Shown here piece by piece: positions 1-6,334 of a stretch of 6,528 bases of DNA; position 1 is the stretch's first letter; the number at the start of each line of letters is the position of its first letter. The translations under genes were made by a program, and so were the position numbers. The notes under the pieces are model-generated. The model was not told the origin of the DNA, made no database searches, and worked only from the letters and a program-made list of their open reading frames with translations. This DNA is from Rhodoferax sp. GTDB lineage: Bacteria > Pseudomonadota > Gammaproteobacteria > Burkholderiales > Burkholderiaceae_C. The stretch is taken from the NCBI GenBank assembly GCA_021731215.1, contig JAKFXU010000384.1:1-6528 (forward strand), written 5' to 3'.

Positions 1-211
1 CCACGTTGCCAATCGCCATGTCGGTACGGCCTTCCAGGGCGGCAGCCACTGACACCGCCAGTTCGGGCGCGCTGGTGCCAAAGGCCACGATCGTCAAGCC
101 CACCACCAGCGGCGAGATGCCCAGCGACAAAGCCAGGCGGGAAGCGCCGCGCACCAGCAACTCGGCGCCGATGATGAGGGCGACAAGACCCGCAATAAAA
201 ATCCAGATCAT
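1..211 (-). CDS. Calcium/sodium antiporter (CaCA family), N-terminal 70 residues, cut by window edge
   Basis: Cation exchanger of the inner membrane, expected to move Ca2+ out against Na+ (or K+/H+) flowing in. Only the N-terminus is present: 70 complete codons, then the window ends. The protein opens with a hydrophobic helix (MIWIFIAGLVALIIGAELLV) and continues into the first alpha-repeat of the family, with G-[IS]-SPLVVGLTIVAFGTSAPE at about residues 31-50. GTSAPE (45-50) is the signature cation-binding motif and Glu50 is the expected ion ligand; 'AIGNV' at 66-70 leads into the usual G-N-x-x-G-S-N region, which lies outside the window. The ATG at 211-209 is chosen because an AGGGAG Shine-Dalgarno sequence lies 8 nt upstream (220-225). 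It follows mrpG by 54 bp on the same strand with no visible terminator, so cotranscription with the mrp operon is plausible. The family call is firm (E. coli YrbG is a member); the exact ion pair cannot be read from this fragment. Confidence 0.9.
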   Translation of the reverse strand, partial: MIWIFIAGLVALIIGAELLVRGASRLALSLGISPLVVGLTIVAFGTSAPELAVSVAAALEGRTDMAIGNV

Positions 212-219
212 GAATGATG

Positions 220-225
220 CTCCCT
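220..225 (-). promoter_or_regulatory. Ribosome binding site of the CaCA exchanger gene
   Basis: AGGGAG on the minus strand, 8 nt before the ATG at 211-209. It fixes the start of the exchanger gene and shows that the gene has its own strong translation signal rather than depending on coupling to mrpG. The remainder of the 212-265 gap shows no stem-loop followed by a T-run, so I see no terminator after mrpG. Confidence 0.7.
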
Positions 226-265
226 ATCCGAGGTAAAAACAAAGATCAGTGACTGGTGCCGCAGG

Positions 266-619
266 TCAGTTGGAACGGCGTTCCGGGACCGCACCCTCGG
301 GCGCAGCTGCCTTGGTGGGCACGCGCAGGTGCAGGGCGGCCTGCGCCATCAGGTTGGCCGACACTGGCGCCGTCACGAACACGAACAGCGTGATCAGCAG
401 CTCGGCAAAGCCGACTCGCCCCTGTGCTGCCGACACGATCATGCTGGCCAGCAGGATGCCGCCGACGCCCAGTGTCGAGGCCTTGGTCGGCGCGTGCAAA
501 CGCATGAAAAAATCCGGCAAGCGCACCAGGCCGATGGCGCCTACCAGCAGGAAGAAAGCGCCTATCAGCAGCAGCGCCGCTGCCAGCCACTCGGTGACGG
601 GGTGTAAGGTCATGCTCAT
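266..619 (-). CDS. mrpG: Mrp Na+(K+)/H+ antiporter subunit G
   Basis: Small membrane subunit of the Mrp antiporter (MrpG/PhaG/MnhG family), needed for a functional complex in characterised systems. The protein has 117 residues, normal for the family, with about three hydrophobic segments (roughly 10-32, 48-66 and 70-92). The family signature is clear: GLVRLPDFFMRLHAPTKAST at 30-49, followed by LGVGGILLAS. The last 20 or so residues are polar and Pro/Ala-rich and probably cytoplasmic. The ATG at 619-617 is preferred because AAGGA lies 7 nt upstream (631-627); a second in-frame ATG two codons later is also possible. It begins 16 bp after the mrpF stop, and a 7-codon mini-ORF bridges the gap. 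It is the last of the six mrp genes, as usual for this operon type. Confidence 0.95.
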   Translation of the reverse strand: MSMTLHPVTEWLAAALLLIGAFFLLVGAIGLVRLPDFFMRLHAPTKASTLGVGGILLASMIVSAAQGRVGFAELLITLFVFVTAPVSANLMAQAALHLRVPTKAAAPEGAVPERRSN

Positions 620-639
620 GTTGGTGTCCTTGGTGTCAT
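616..639 (-). other. Seven-codon mini-ORF (MTPRTPT) linking mrpF and mrpG
   Basis: On the minus strand the short frame ATG-ACA-CCA-AGG-ACA-CCA-ACA-TGA starts inside the mrpF stop (ATGA at 639-636) and stops inside the mrpG start (ATGA at 619-616). It consists largely of a 9-nt tandem repeat, GACACCAAG (637-629) then GACACCAAC (628-620), differing at one base. The mrpG Shine-Dalgarno AAGGA falls at the repeat junction. It may be accidental, or it may carry terminating mrpF ribosomes to the mrpG start. No peptide function is claimed. Confidence 0.35.
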
Positions 640-917
640 TCGACGACGTCGCCGCGCGTCAGGTAGCGCGCCAGCGCCACGGTGGAGACAAAGCCCAGCA
701 TCGCCACAATCAGCGCCGCCTCGAACAGCAGCGCCGTTTGCAAGCGAATGCCCAGCAGCACCACCAGGGCGACCACGTTGAGGTACAGGGTATCCACGGC
801 GAGCACGCGGTCGACGGGCTGCGGGCCGCGCAGCAGCCGCCAGGCGCACAGCAGCAGGGCCAGCGACACCGCGCCGACCGCGATATCGAGCGCCAGGGCG
901 AGAATGCCGGTGTTCAT
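636..917 (-). CDS. mrpF: Mrp Na+(K+)/H+ antiporter subunit F
   Basis: Small hydrophobic subunit of the Mrp complex (MrpF/PhaF/MnhF). The protein has 93 residues, the usual length, and about three transmembrane segments (roughly 5-29, 44-58 and 63-84). The conserved block after the first helix, LLRGPQPVDRVLAVDTL at 28-44, contains the Asp36-Arg37 pair and Asp42. This is the most conserved part of the family, and its first Asp is reported as important for antiport in Bacillus MrpF. The third helix carries the typical EAALIVAMLGFVSTVALARY at 66-85. The start overlaps the mrpE stop as ATGA (917-914). GGGAGA lies 6 nt upstream of the ATG, so translation is probably both coupled and independently initiated. 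Confidence in identity is high. Confidence 0.95.
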   Translation of the reverse strand: MNTGILALALDIAVGAVSLALLLCAWRLLRGPQPVDRVLAVDTLYLNVVALVVLLGIRLQTALLFEAALIVAMLGFVSTVALARYLTRGDVVE

Positions 918-1432
918 GCGCTGTCTCCCATGTTGTGTGAAAGAGGTTCAAAGATCGCCAGCAGGGGCAGCTCGTAGCGCTGCTTGATGTCAGCGGCCAT
1001 TTGCGCCGGGTCGCTGCAATCGAGGGCATGCACCAGAATCTGGCGACCCGGCTCGTCGATGGTGCAGGAAACCGTGCCCGGCGTGGTGGTGATGATGGTT
1101 GCCAAAAGTGAGATCGCAGTCGGGTGGGTCAGCGCCAGCGGCACCGGCACCCAGGCCGGGCGCGGCCGTGACAGGGGCCCCAGCACCAGCCGCGCCACCG
1201 TGATGTTGGAGATCACGATGTCCCACAGCACCAGCCGCGTCAGTCGCAGCGCCGGCGCCCAGTTGAGGGTGGCGGGCCGGGGCAGAAAATCGTGCAGCAG
1301 GCGCGGTATGACAAGGCCGATCAGCAGCCCGGCGATCAGGTGCACCGGCGCGAGCGAGTGCTGCAGCAGCAGCCAGCTCAGAGCCAACAGCGCCGTCAGC
1401 CAGGGGTGGGCCAGCCAGGGCTTCTTGTTCAT
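914..1432 (-). CDS. mrpE: Mrp Na+(K+)/H+ antiporter subunit E
   Basis: MrpE/PhaE/MnhE subunit of the antiporter. The protein has 172 residues, typical of the family. The N-terminal half holds hydrophobic segments (about 10-29, 31-48 and 64-85). The C-terminal part (about 95-172) is a mixed-polarity domain thought to lie on the cytoplasmic side. The family signature is present: LLATIITTTPGTVSCTID at about 109-126, with the conserved TPGT at 117-120, followed by the LVHALD block at 133-138. The ATG at 1432-1430 overlaps the mrpD stop (ATGA, 1432-1429) and is preceded by a strong GGGAGG 6 nt upstream, which supports this start. In several Mrp systems E is less strictly required than the other subunits; whether that holds here cannot be seen. 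Confidence 0.95.
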   Translation of the reverse strand: MNKKPWLAHPWLTALLALSWLLLQHSLAPVHLIAGLLIGLVIPRLLHDFLPRPATLNWAPALRLTRLVLWDIVISNITVARLVLGPLSRPRPAWVPVPLALTHPTAISLLATIITTTPGTVSCTIDEPGRQILVHALDCSDPAQMAADIKQRYELPLLAIFEPLSHNMGDSA

Positions 1433-3039
1433 GGCTTGCCTCCCGCGCCCGGCAGCATGACCTCGCCTGCGCCACCCCGGTAGGGTCGGGTGGTGCTGGC
1501 GGCCGCGCCGCCCACCGGGCCGAGCACGGCCTGCGCATAGGCCGCGCGGTCGCTCAGTTGCGCGGCGGCGGCATCGGTGTAGCGCTTGAGCGGCGCTGCC
1601 GCCGCCGCCAGCACCAGACTCAGGCCCAGCAGGCCGAGCGTGGCTGAGGTCAGCCGCCAGCTACTGCCAGCGCGAGCGGGCTGCGCACCGGCTGGCTGCA
1701 CGTTCCAGAACAAAATGCTGCCCGCCCGCGCCAGTCCGACCATGGTCAGAAAGCCGGCCGTCAGTACCACCGTCCAGACCCAGACCTGAGCCGGCGTGGC
1801 CGCCGCGCTTTGAAGCACCATGAGCTTGCCCAGGAAGCCCGGCAGTGGCGGCAGCCCGGCCGCCGACGCGGCCCCCAGCAGCGTCATCAAACCCAGCAGC
1901 ACCGGCTGGGCCACTGGCGCGGCAGGTTGCAGCCGGTCGCCGACGTTGCCGCGCTGGGACGCCACCAGCTCGACCAGTAGGAACAGGGCGGCAATCACCA
2001 GTGTGCTGTGCACCATGTAGTAGAGCGCCGCCGACAGCGCCGCCGGCGTGAACAGGCCGACGCCTACCAGGATCGTGCCAACCGAGGCCACCGTCAGGTA
2101 AGACACCAGTCGCGCCAGACTGTGCGCCGCCAGCGCGCCCAGCACGCCCAGCACGGTCGTCAGCAGCGCCAGCGGCAGCAACCAGGGCGCGGCCGCCAGC
2201 GCGGCCGCGCCAGCGCCCTCGCCAAGGATCACGCCATGCACGCGGATGATGCTGTAGACACCGACCTTGGTCATGATGGCAAACAAGGCGGCGACCGGGG
2301 CGCAGGCCGCTGCGTAGGTGCCGGGCAGCCACAGGTAGAGTGGCACGATGGCCGCCTTGAGGCCGAACACCACCAGCAAAATAAGGGCTCCGGATTTGAA
2401 CAGCGCCGCCTCCTGGGGACCCAATTGGGCCACGCGCAGCGCCAGATCGGCCATGTTGAGCGTGCCGGTTACGCCATAGATAATGGCCAGCCCGACCAGG
2501 AACAGGGCCGAGGCCACCAGGTTCAGCACCACATAGTGCAGTCCGGCCTTGAAGCGCTCGCGGCCCTGGCCATGCACCAGCAGCACATAGGAGGCGATCA
2601 GCAAGACCTCGAAAAACACAAACAGGTTGAACAGGTCGCCGGTGACGAAAGCGCCCGACAGCCCCATCAGTTGGAAATGAAACAGCGCATGAAAGTGGTG
2701 TCCATGGGCATCCCAGCCGCCGCTGGCGTACCAGAGCACCGGTAGCGCGATGGTCCAGGTCAGCGCCAGCATCAGGGCGCTGAGCCGGTCGACCACCAGT
2801 ACGATGCCGAACGGGGCCGACCAGCCGCCCAGGGGATAGACCGCCAGGGCGCCCCCGGCGGCCTCGCTCATCAGGCGCCAGGCCAGCAGGGCGCCAATCA
2901 GCGTGGAGGCGAGGCTCAGGATTCGCCCGCGGCGCAGCCGGGCAGCACCGTCGCCCAACAGCAGCAGGGCGACCGCGGTGAACAGCGGCAGCAGCACCGG
3001 CAGCACCGGCAGATGGGTTGAGAAAAGTGCGTTCAGCAT
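1429..3039 (-). CDS. mrpD: Mrp Na+(K+)/H+ antiporter subunit D (NuoM/N-like)
   Basis: Large ion-translocating membrane subunit, homologous to the NuoL/M/N antiporter-like subunits of complex I. It has 536 residues, slightly longer than the roughly 490-500 of Bacillus MrpD. The proton_antipo_M-type core covers about 130-430. Expected charged residues are visible: Glu144 in FNLFVFFEVLLIASYVLL, Lys228 in FGLKAAIVPLYLWLPGTYAA, Lys258 in IMTKVGVYSIIR and Lys405 in PGFLGKLMVLQ. Where Bacillus-type MrpD (as I recall it) has a lysine five residues after the conserved His of the later broken helix, this protein has Ile349 (after His344). The last 30 or so residues are Gly/Ala-rich and low in complexity. 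It starts 5 bp after the mrpC stop with only a weak purine-rich ribosome site (GAGCGGG), so translation is probably coupled to mrpC. It overlaps mrpE by 4 bp. Confidence 0.97.
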   Translation of the reverse strand: MLNALFSTHLPVLPVLLPLFTAVALLLLGDGAARLRRGRILSLASTLIGALLAWRLMSEAAGGALAVYPLGGWSAPFGIVLVVDRLSALMLALTWTIALPVLWYASGGWDAHGHHFHALFHFQLMGLSGAFVTGDLFNLFVFFEVLLIASYVLLVHGQGRERFKAGLHYVVLNLVASALFLVGLAIIYGVTGTLNMADLALRVAQLGPQEAALFKSGALILLVVFGLKAAIVPLYLWLPGTYAAACAPVAALFAIMTKVGVYSIIRVHGVILGEGAGAAALAAAPWLLPLALLTTVLGVLGALAAHSLARLVSYLTVASVGTILVGVGLFTPAALSAALYYMVHSTLVIAALFLLVELVASQRGNVGDRLQPAAPVAQPVLLGLMTLLGAASAAGLPPLPGFLGKLMVLQSAAATPAQVWVWTVVLTAGFLTMVGLARAGSILFWNVQPAGAQPARAGSSWRLTSATLGLLGLSLVLAAAAAPLKRYTDAAAAQLSDRAAYAQAVLGPVGGAAASTTRPYRGGAGEVMLPGAGGKP

Positions 3040-3044
3040 GTCAT

Positions 3045-3410
3045 TCAGGCCCGCTCATCTGGCGCGTGACGGCTGCCGTGTCCGGGCTCGTGGCCGTCTA
3101 CGTGGTCGGAGCCGCTTTCATGGCGGCTGCGCAGCGCCAATTCGATCACGAAGCCGGTGGTGGCAAAGCCGATCACGATGGCGGTCAGCACCAGCGCCTG
3201 CGGCAGCGGATCGGCCACGCGCCCGGCCGCCGAGAGAATGGGCGCGGCGTCCTGCCACAGGCGGCCCATGGCAAAGATGAACACATTGACTGCGTAGCCC
3301 AGCAGACTCAAGCCAATCACCACCGGCCAGGTACGCCCGCGCAGGACCAGATAGATGCCGCTGGCAGTGACTGCGCCGATGCCGGTGGCGACCAAAAACT
3401 CGAGACTCAT
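3045..3410 (-). CDS. mrpC: Mrp Na+(K+)/H+ antiporter subunit C (NuoK-like)
   Basis: Small three-helix membrane subunit homologous to NuoK of complex I. The protein has 121 residues, at the upper end of the usual range. Helices lie at about 3-22, 28-49 and 69-93. Family blocks are clear: WPVVIGLSLLGYAVNVFIFA at 28-47 and ADPLPQALVLTAIVIGFA at 66-83, the latter being the signature DPLPQALVLTAIVI. After residue 95 comes a hydrophilic tail with histidines at 97, 103, 107, 111 and 115, the last four spaced exactly four residues apart and mixed with Asp/Glu. The ATG at 3410-3408 overlaps the mrpA stop (ATGA, 3410-3407), and GGAG lies 8 nt upstream, supporting the start. It is followed after 5 bp by mrpD. 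Confidence 0.97.
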   Translation of the reverse strand: MSLEFLVATGIGAVTASGIYLVLRGRTWPVVIGLSLLGYAVNVFIFAMGRLWQDAAPILSAAGRVADPLPQALVLTAIVIGFATTGFVIELALRSRHESGSDHVDGHEPGHGSRHAPDERA

Positions 3411-6292
3411 GGCGGGACTCCGTGCTCAGGGTGTTGTGCTGCGGCGGCGCCGGCTTCGCGGGTGACTGCGCCCAGGGTGGACAGCGTCAGCAGCGTGGCG
3501 CCGACCACTGTGATGTAAACGCCCAGGTCGAACAGCGCGGCGCTGGCCAGCGGCAACTCGCCCAGAATCGGGAGGTAGGGATGGCCGTGGGCGCTGGTCA
3601 GGAAGGGTTGACCGAACACGAAGGCACCGACGCCGGTGAGCCCGGCAACGCCCAAGCCCAGGCCGATCCAGCGCACGAAGCGGCGCCCGCCCTGGGCATG
3701 CAGCAGAAGCTCGGCGCGCGACTGCCCCATGGCCATGTATTGCAGCACCAGCGCCACCGCCGTGATCAGGCCGGCAATAAAGCCACCGCCCGGCATGTTG
3801 TGGCCGCGCATGAAAATGTAAAGCGTGACCACCAGCGCCAGCGGCAGCACGATGCGGGCGGCCACGCGCAGCATCAGCGGCTGAGTGGCGAAAGTCCATG
3901 GCCGACCCGCATCGTCGCTGGCCGGGCGGCGCGTGCGCATGCCGTCCATCAGGGCCAGCACGCCGACGGCGGCGATGCCCAGCACCGTGATTTCGCCGAA
4001 GGTGTCGTAGCCGCGGAAGTCCACCAGGATGACGTTCACCACATTGGTGCCGCCACCCGCTATCGCCGACTGGTTGAGGAAATACCAGGCGATCGAATCA
4101 TGGTCGCGCGTGAGCATCACCCAGGCCAGCCAGGCGATGCCGCCGCCCCCGCCCAGCGCCAGCGCGGCGTCGCGCAGCCGTCGCCCAGAGGAGGACTCGC
4201 GCGGGGTTTGCCGGGGCAGCAAGGCCAGCCCCATCAGCAGCAGCACGGTGGAGACGACTTCGACCGTGAGCTGGGTGAGCGCCAGGTCGGGCGCCGAAAA
4301 GCCGACGAAGCACAGTGCCGTGACCAGTCCGACCACGCCGGTGACGACCACCGACTGAAAGCGGTCGTGGTGGCGCACCGTCAGCCAGCCGCAGGCCGCC
4401 AGCAACAGGCCCCAGAGCACCAGGGCCGGCAGCGATACCGGCAGCAGGCTGCGCGAACCGGTGCCGGGCGCTGCGCCGCCCAGCATGGGTGCCGCCGCCA
4501 CCAGCAGCGCGGCGATCAGCATCCAGGCCACATAGCGCTGCAGGGAACCGATTTCCAGCCGGGCCGTGATGCGCCCGGCGCTGCCAAACAGGCGGTCCAT
4601 GCCGCGCGAGAACAAATGGGGGCCGGTCAGCGGACCAAACCAGCGCTCCGAACTCAGGCGGTGCAGCCAGCCACCGCGCGCCAGCGCGAAATACAGGCCA
4701 GTGCCGCAGATCAGCGCCAGCATGCTCAACAACAGTGGCAAATTGAAGCCGTGCCAGATCGCCAGCTGGAATTCGGGTGGCGCTTTACCCAGCATGGCAG
4801 TCGTGGCCACCTGCACCAGCGGCCCCAGCGTCAGGGCGGGCAGCACACCCACCACGACGCAGACCGCGGCGAGCAGGGCGACCGGCGCCTTCATGCCGAT
4901 CGGCGGCTCGTGCGGGTGCGGGTTGGGCAGGTCGCGCGGCGGCCCATTGAAGAACAGGTCATGCACCAGCCGCACCGAGTAGGCCACGCTGCACAGCGCG
5001 GCAAAGGTCGCCGCAGCGGGCACGAGCCAGCGCCAGCCACCGGCCTGAGCGAAGGTCACGGTCTCGGTCAGGAACATTTCCTTGGACAGAAAACCGTTGA
5101 ACAGCGGCACACCCGCCATCGCCGCCGTGGCCGTCATGGCCAACGAGGTGGTCCAGGGCATCAGCCGCCACAGGCCGCCGAGCTGGCGCAGGTCGCGGGT
5201 GCCGGTTTCATGGTCTACGATGCCCGCCGTCATGAACAGCGCGGCCTTGAAACTGGCGTGGTTGAGGATGTGGAAGATCGCTGCCACCGCCGCCAGCGGC
5301 GAGCCCAGCCCGATCAGGAAGGTAATCAGCCCCAGATGGCTGATGGTCGAGTAGGCCAGCAGGCCCTTGAGATCGTGCTTGAAGAGGGCGATGAAGGCGG
5401 CGAACACCACAGTCAGCAGCCCGGTAGTGGCGACGATGGCGGTGAACAGCTCGGTGCCCCCGAGCACCGGCGTCAGGCGCGCCAGCAGGAAAATGCCGGC
5501 CTTGACCATGGTGGCCGAGTGCAGGTAGGCCGACACCGGCGTCGGCGCCGCCATCGCCTGTGGCAGCCAGAAATGGAACGGAAACTGCGCGCTTTTGGTG
5601 AAGCAGCCGATGAGAATCAGCACCAGCGCCGCCGGATAGCGGGCATCGGCCTGGATCAGTGTGGCCTGGTCCAGCATCTGGCTGATTTCATAAGTGCCGG
5701 CAATCTGACCCAGCAGCACGAAGCCGCCCAGCATGACCAGGCCGCCGCCGCCGGTAACCGCCAGTGCCATACGCGCACCGGCGCGCGCATCGGCGCGCTG
5801 ATTCCAGTAACCGACCAGCAGGAAAGACGAGATGCTGGTGAGTTCCCAGAACACCATCAGCAGCAGCAAATTGTCGGACAGCACGATGCCCAGCATCGCC
5901 GCCATGAACAGCATCAAGGTGCTGTAGAACTTGCCAGCCGGATCGTCCGCGCCGAGGTAATGGTGCGCGTACAGAATGATCAGCAGGCCCATGCCGGTGA
6001 TCAGCAGCGCAAACATCAGCGACAGGCCGTCCAGGCGCAGACCCAGGTTCAGGCCGATTTCGGGAACCCAGGGCGTGAAGCTGCGCAGTTCCTCGCCCGC
6101 CATGATGGTCGGCGCCTGCAGCAGCAGCAGGGCCAGGCTGGCAGCGGTCACCGCAGCGGCCAGCCAGGCGGTACGCCCCCGATAACTGGCCGATGGCAAC
6201 GCCCCGGATGCTCCCGTCAGGAGGGTGCCCGCCAGCAGCGGCAGAAAAATGATGATCAGCAGCACGGTGAGGTTTCCGGTCAAATGGGGCAA
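3407..6292 (-). CDS. mrpA: Mrp Na+(K+)/H+ antiporter subunit A fused to subunit B
   Basis: Largest Mrp subunit, thought to form part of the cation/proton path. The 961 residues match the MrpA-MrpB fusion of proteobacterial group 2 operons, which lack a separate mrpB. Domains in order: NuoL-type N-terminal part (about 70-125); proton_antipo_M core (about 140-415) with Glu150 in VFWELTSISSFLL, Lys233 in TKSAQFPFHFWLPQAM, Lys264 in HSATMVKAG, His319 in AYSTISHLG, Lys349 in NHASFKAALF and Lys404 in FLSKEMF; a DUF4040/MbhD-like region (about 635-700) with SAPDLALTQLTVEVVSTVLL including Glu678; an MbhE-like region with DFRGYDTFGEITVLG (758-772, Glu767); and the MnhB domain (about 803-945) with MRGHNMPGGGFIAGL at 828-842. 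The start is uncertain. The longest frame begins at TTG 6292-6290, with no ATG upstream back to the in-frame TGA shared with the preceding gene. GTG at codon 10 (6265-6263) directly precedes LLIIIFLPLLAG and is an equally good candidate. Neither has a good ribosome site. The stop overlaps mrpC as ATGA. Confidence 0.96.
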   Translation of the reverse strand: MPHLTGNLTVLLIIIFLPLLAGTLLTGASGALPSASYRGRTAWLAAAVTAASLALLLLQAPTIMAGEELRSFTPWVPEIGLNLGLRLDGLSLMFALLITGMGLLIILYAHHYLGADDPAGKFYSTLMLFMAAMLGIVLSDNLLLLMVFWELTSISSFLLVGYWNQRADARAGARMALAVTGGGGLVMLGGFVLLGQIAGTYEISQMLDQATLIQADARYPAALVLILIGCFTKSAQFPFHFWLPQAMAAPTPVSAYLHSATMVKAGIFLLARLTPVLGGTELFTAIVATTGLLTVVFAAFIALFKHDLKGLLAYSTISHLGLITFLIGLGSPLAAVAAIFHILNHASFKAALFMTAGIVDHETGTRDLRQLGGLWRLMPWTTSLAMTATAAMAGVPLFNGFLSKEMFLTETVTFAQAGGWRWLVPAAATFAALCSVAYSVRLVHDLFFNGPPRDLPNPHPHEPPIGMKAPVALLAAVCVVVGVLPALTLGPLVQVATTAMLGKAPPEFQLAIWHGFNLPLLLSMLALICGTGLYFALARGGWLHRLSSERWFGPLTGPHLFSRGMDRLFGSAGRITARLEIGSLQRYVAWMLIAALLVAAAPMLGGAAPGTGSRSLLPVSLPALVLWGLLLAACGWLTVRHHDRFQSVVVTGVVGLVTALCFVGFSAPDLALTQLTVEVVSTVLLLMGLALLPRQTPRESSSGRRLRDAALALGGGGGIAWLAWVMLTRDHDSIAWYFLNQSAIAGGGTNVVNVILVDFRGYDTFGEITVLGIAAVGVLALMDGMRTRRPASDDAGRPWTFATQPLMLRVAARIVLPLALVVTLYIFMRGHNMPGGGFIAGLITAVALVLQYMAMGQSRAELLLHAQGGRRFVRWIGLGLGVAGLTGVGAFVFGQPFLTSAHGHPYLPILGELPLASAALFDLGVYITVVGATLLTLSTLGAVTREAGAAAAQHPEHGVPP

Positions 6293-6299
6293 GATTCCA

Positions 6300-6321
6300 G
6301 GCTGACACCCGGGTGCCAGCC
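6300..6321. promoter_or_regulatory. 22-bp near-perfect palindrome just upstream of mrpA
   Basis: Plus strand GGCTGACACCC followed directly by GGGTGCCAGCC. The two 11-nt arms are complementary except at the sixth position, where the mRNA-sense strand would form a G-U wobble. It lies 7 bp before the TTG codon of mrpA and 13 bp after the stop of the YqhA-type gene. No T-run follows on either strand, so it is not a standard intrinsic terminator. It could be a dimeric repressor or activator site, or an RNA hairpin (four-base CCGG loop, stem of about 9 bp) that limits readthrough or shields mrpA initiation. The symmetry is directly visible; the function is inferred. Confidence 0.5.
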
Positions 6322-6334
6322 ATTGAAAGACGGT

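Noticed and set aside
236..262. Possible terminator after mrpG (short CAGTCACTG dyad, then TTTGTTTTT on the minus strand)
   Set aside because: The dyad has only 4-bp arms around a single base and cannot form a stable hairpin; the T-rich run alone does not make a terminator.
249..977. Open reading frame of 242 codons on the plus strand opposite mrpG and mrpF
   Set aside because: Covers two well-identified minus-strand genes and their junction, has unnatural composition (Gln/His/Arg stretches), and is explained by high GC content.
2008..2745. Open reading frame of 245 codons on the plus strand opposite mrpD
   Set aside because: Same codon-register antisense effect as for mrpA: Gln/His/Arg-rich, no ribosome site and no family resemblance.
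6300..6321. Intrinsic terminator of the YqhA-type gene
   Set aside because: The palindrome is not followed by a run of T on the minus strand (the next bases are TGGAATCTTG), so the standard terminator form is missing. Kept only as a possible regulatory site.
5688..6323. Minus-strand ATG at 6323 giving a 211-codon frame near the mrpA start
   Set aside because: It is out of frame with mrpA, is Gly/Ala/Arg/His-rich, and overlaps the clearly conserved mrpA coding sequence. It has no ribosome site and is a shadow.
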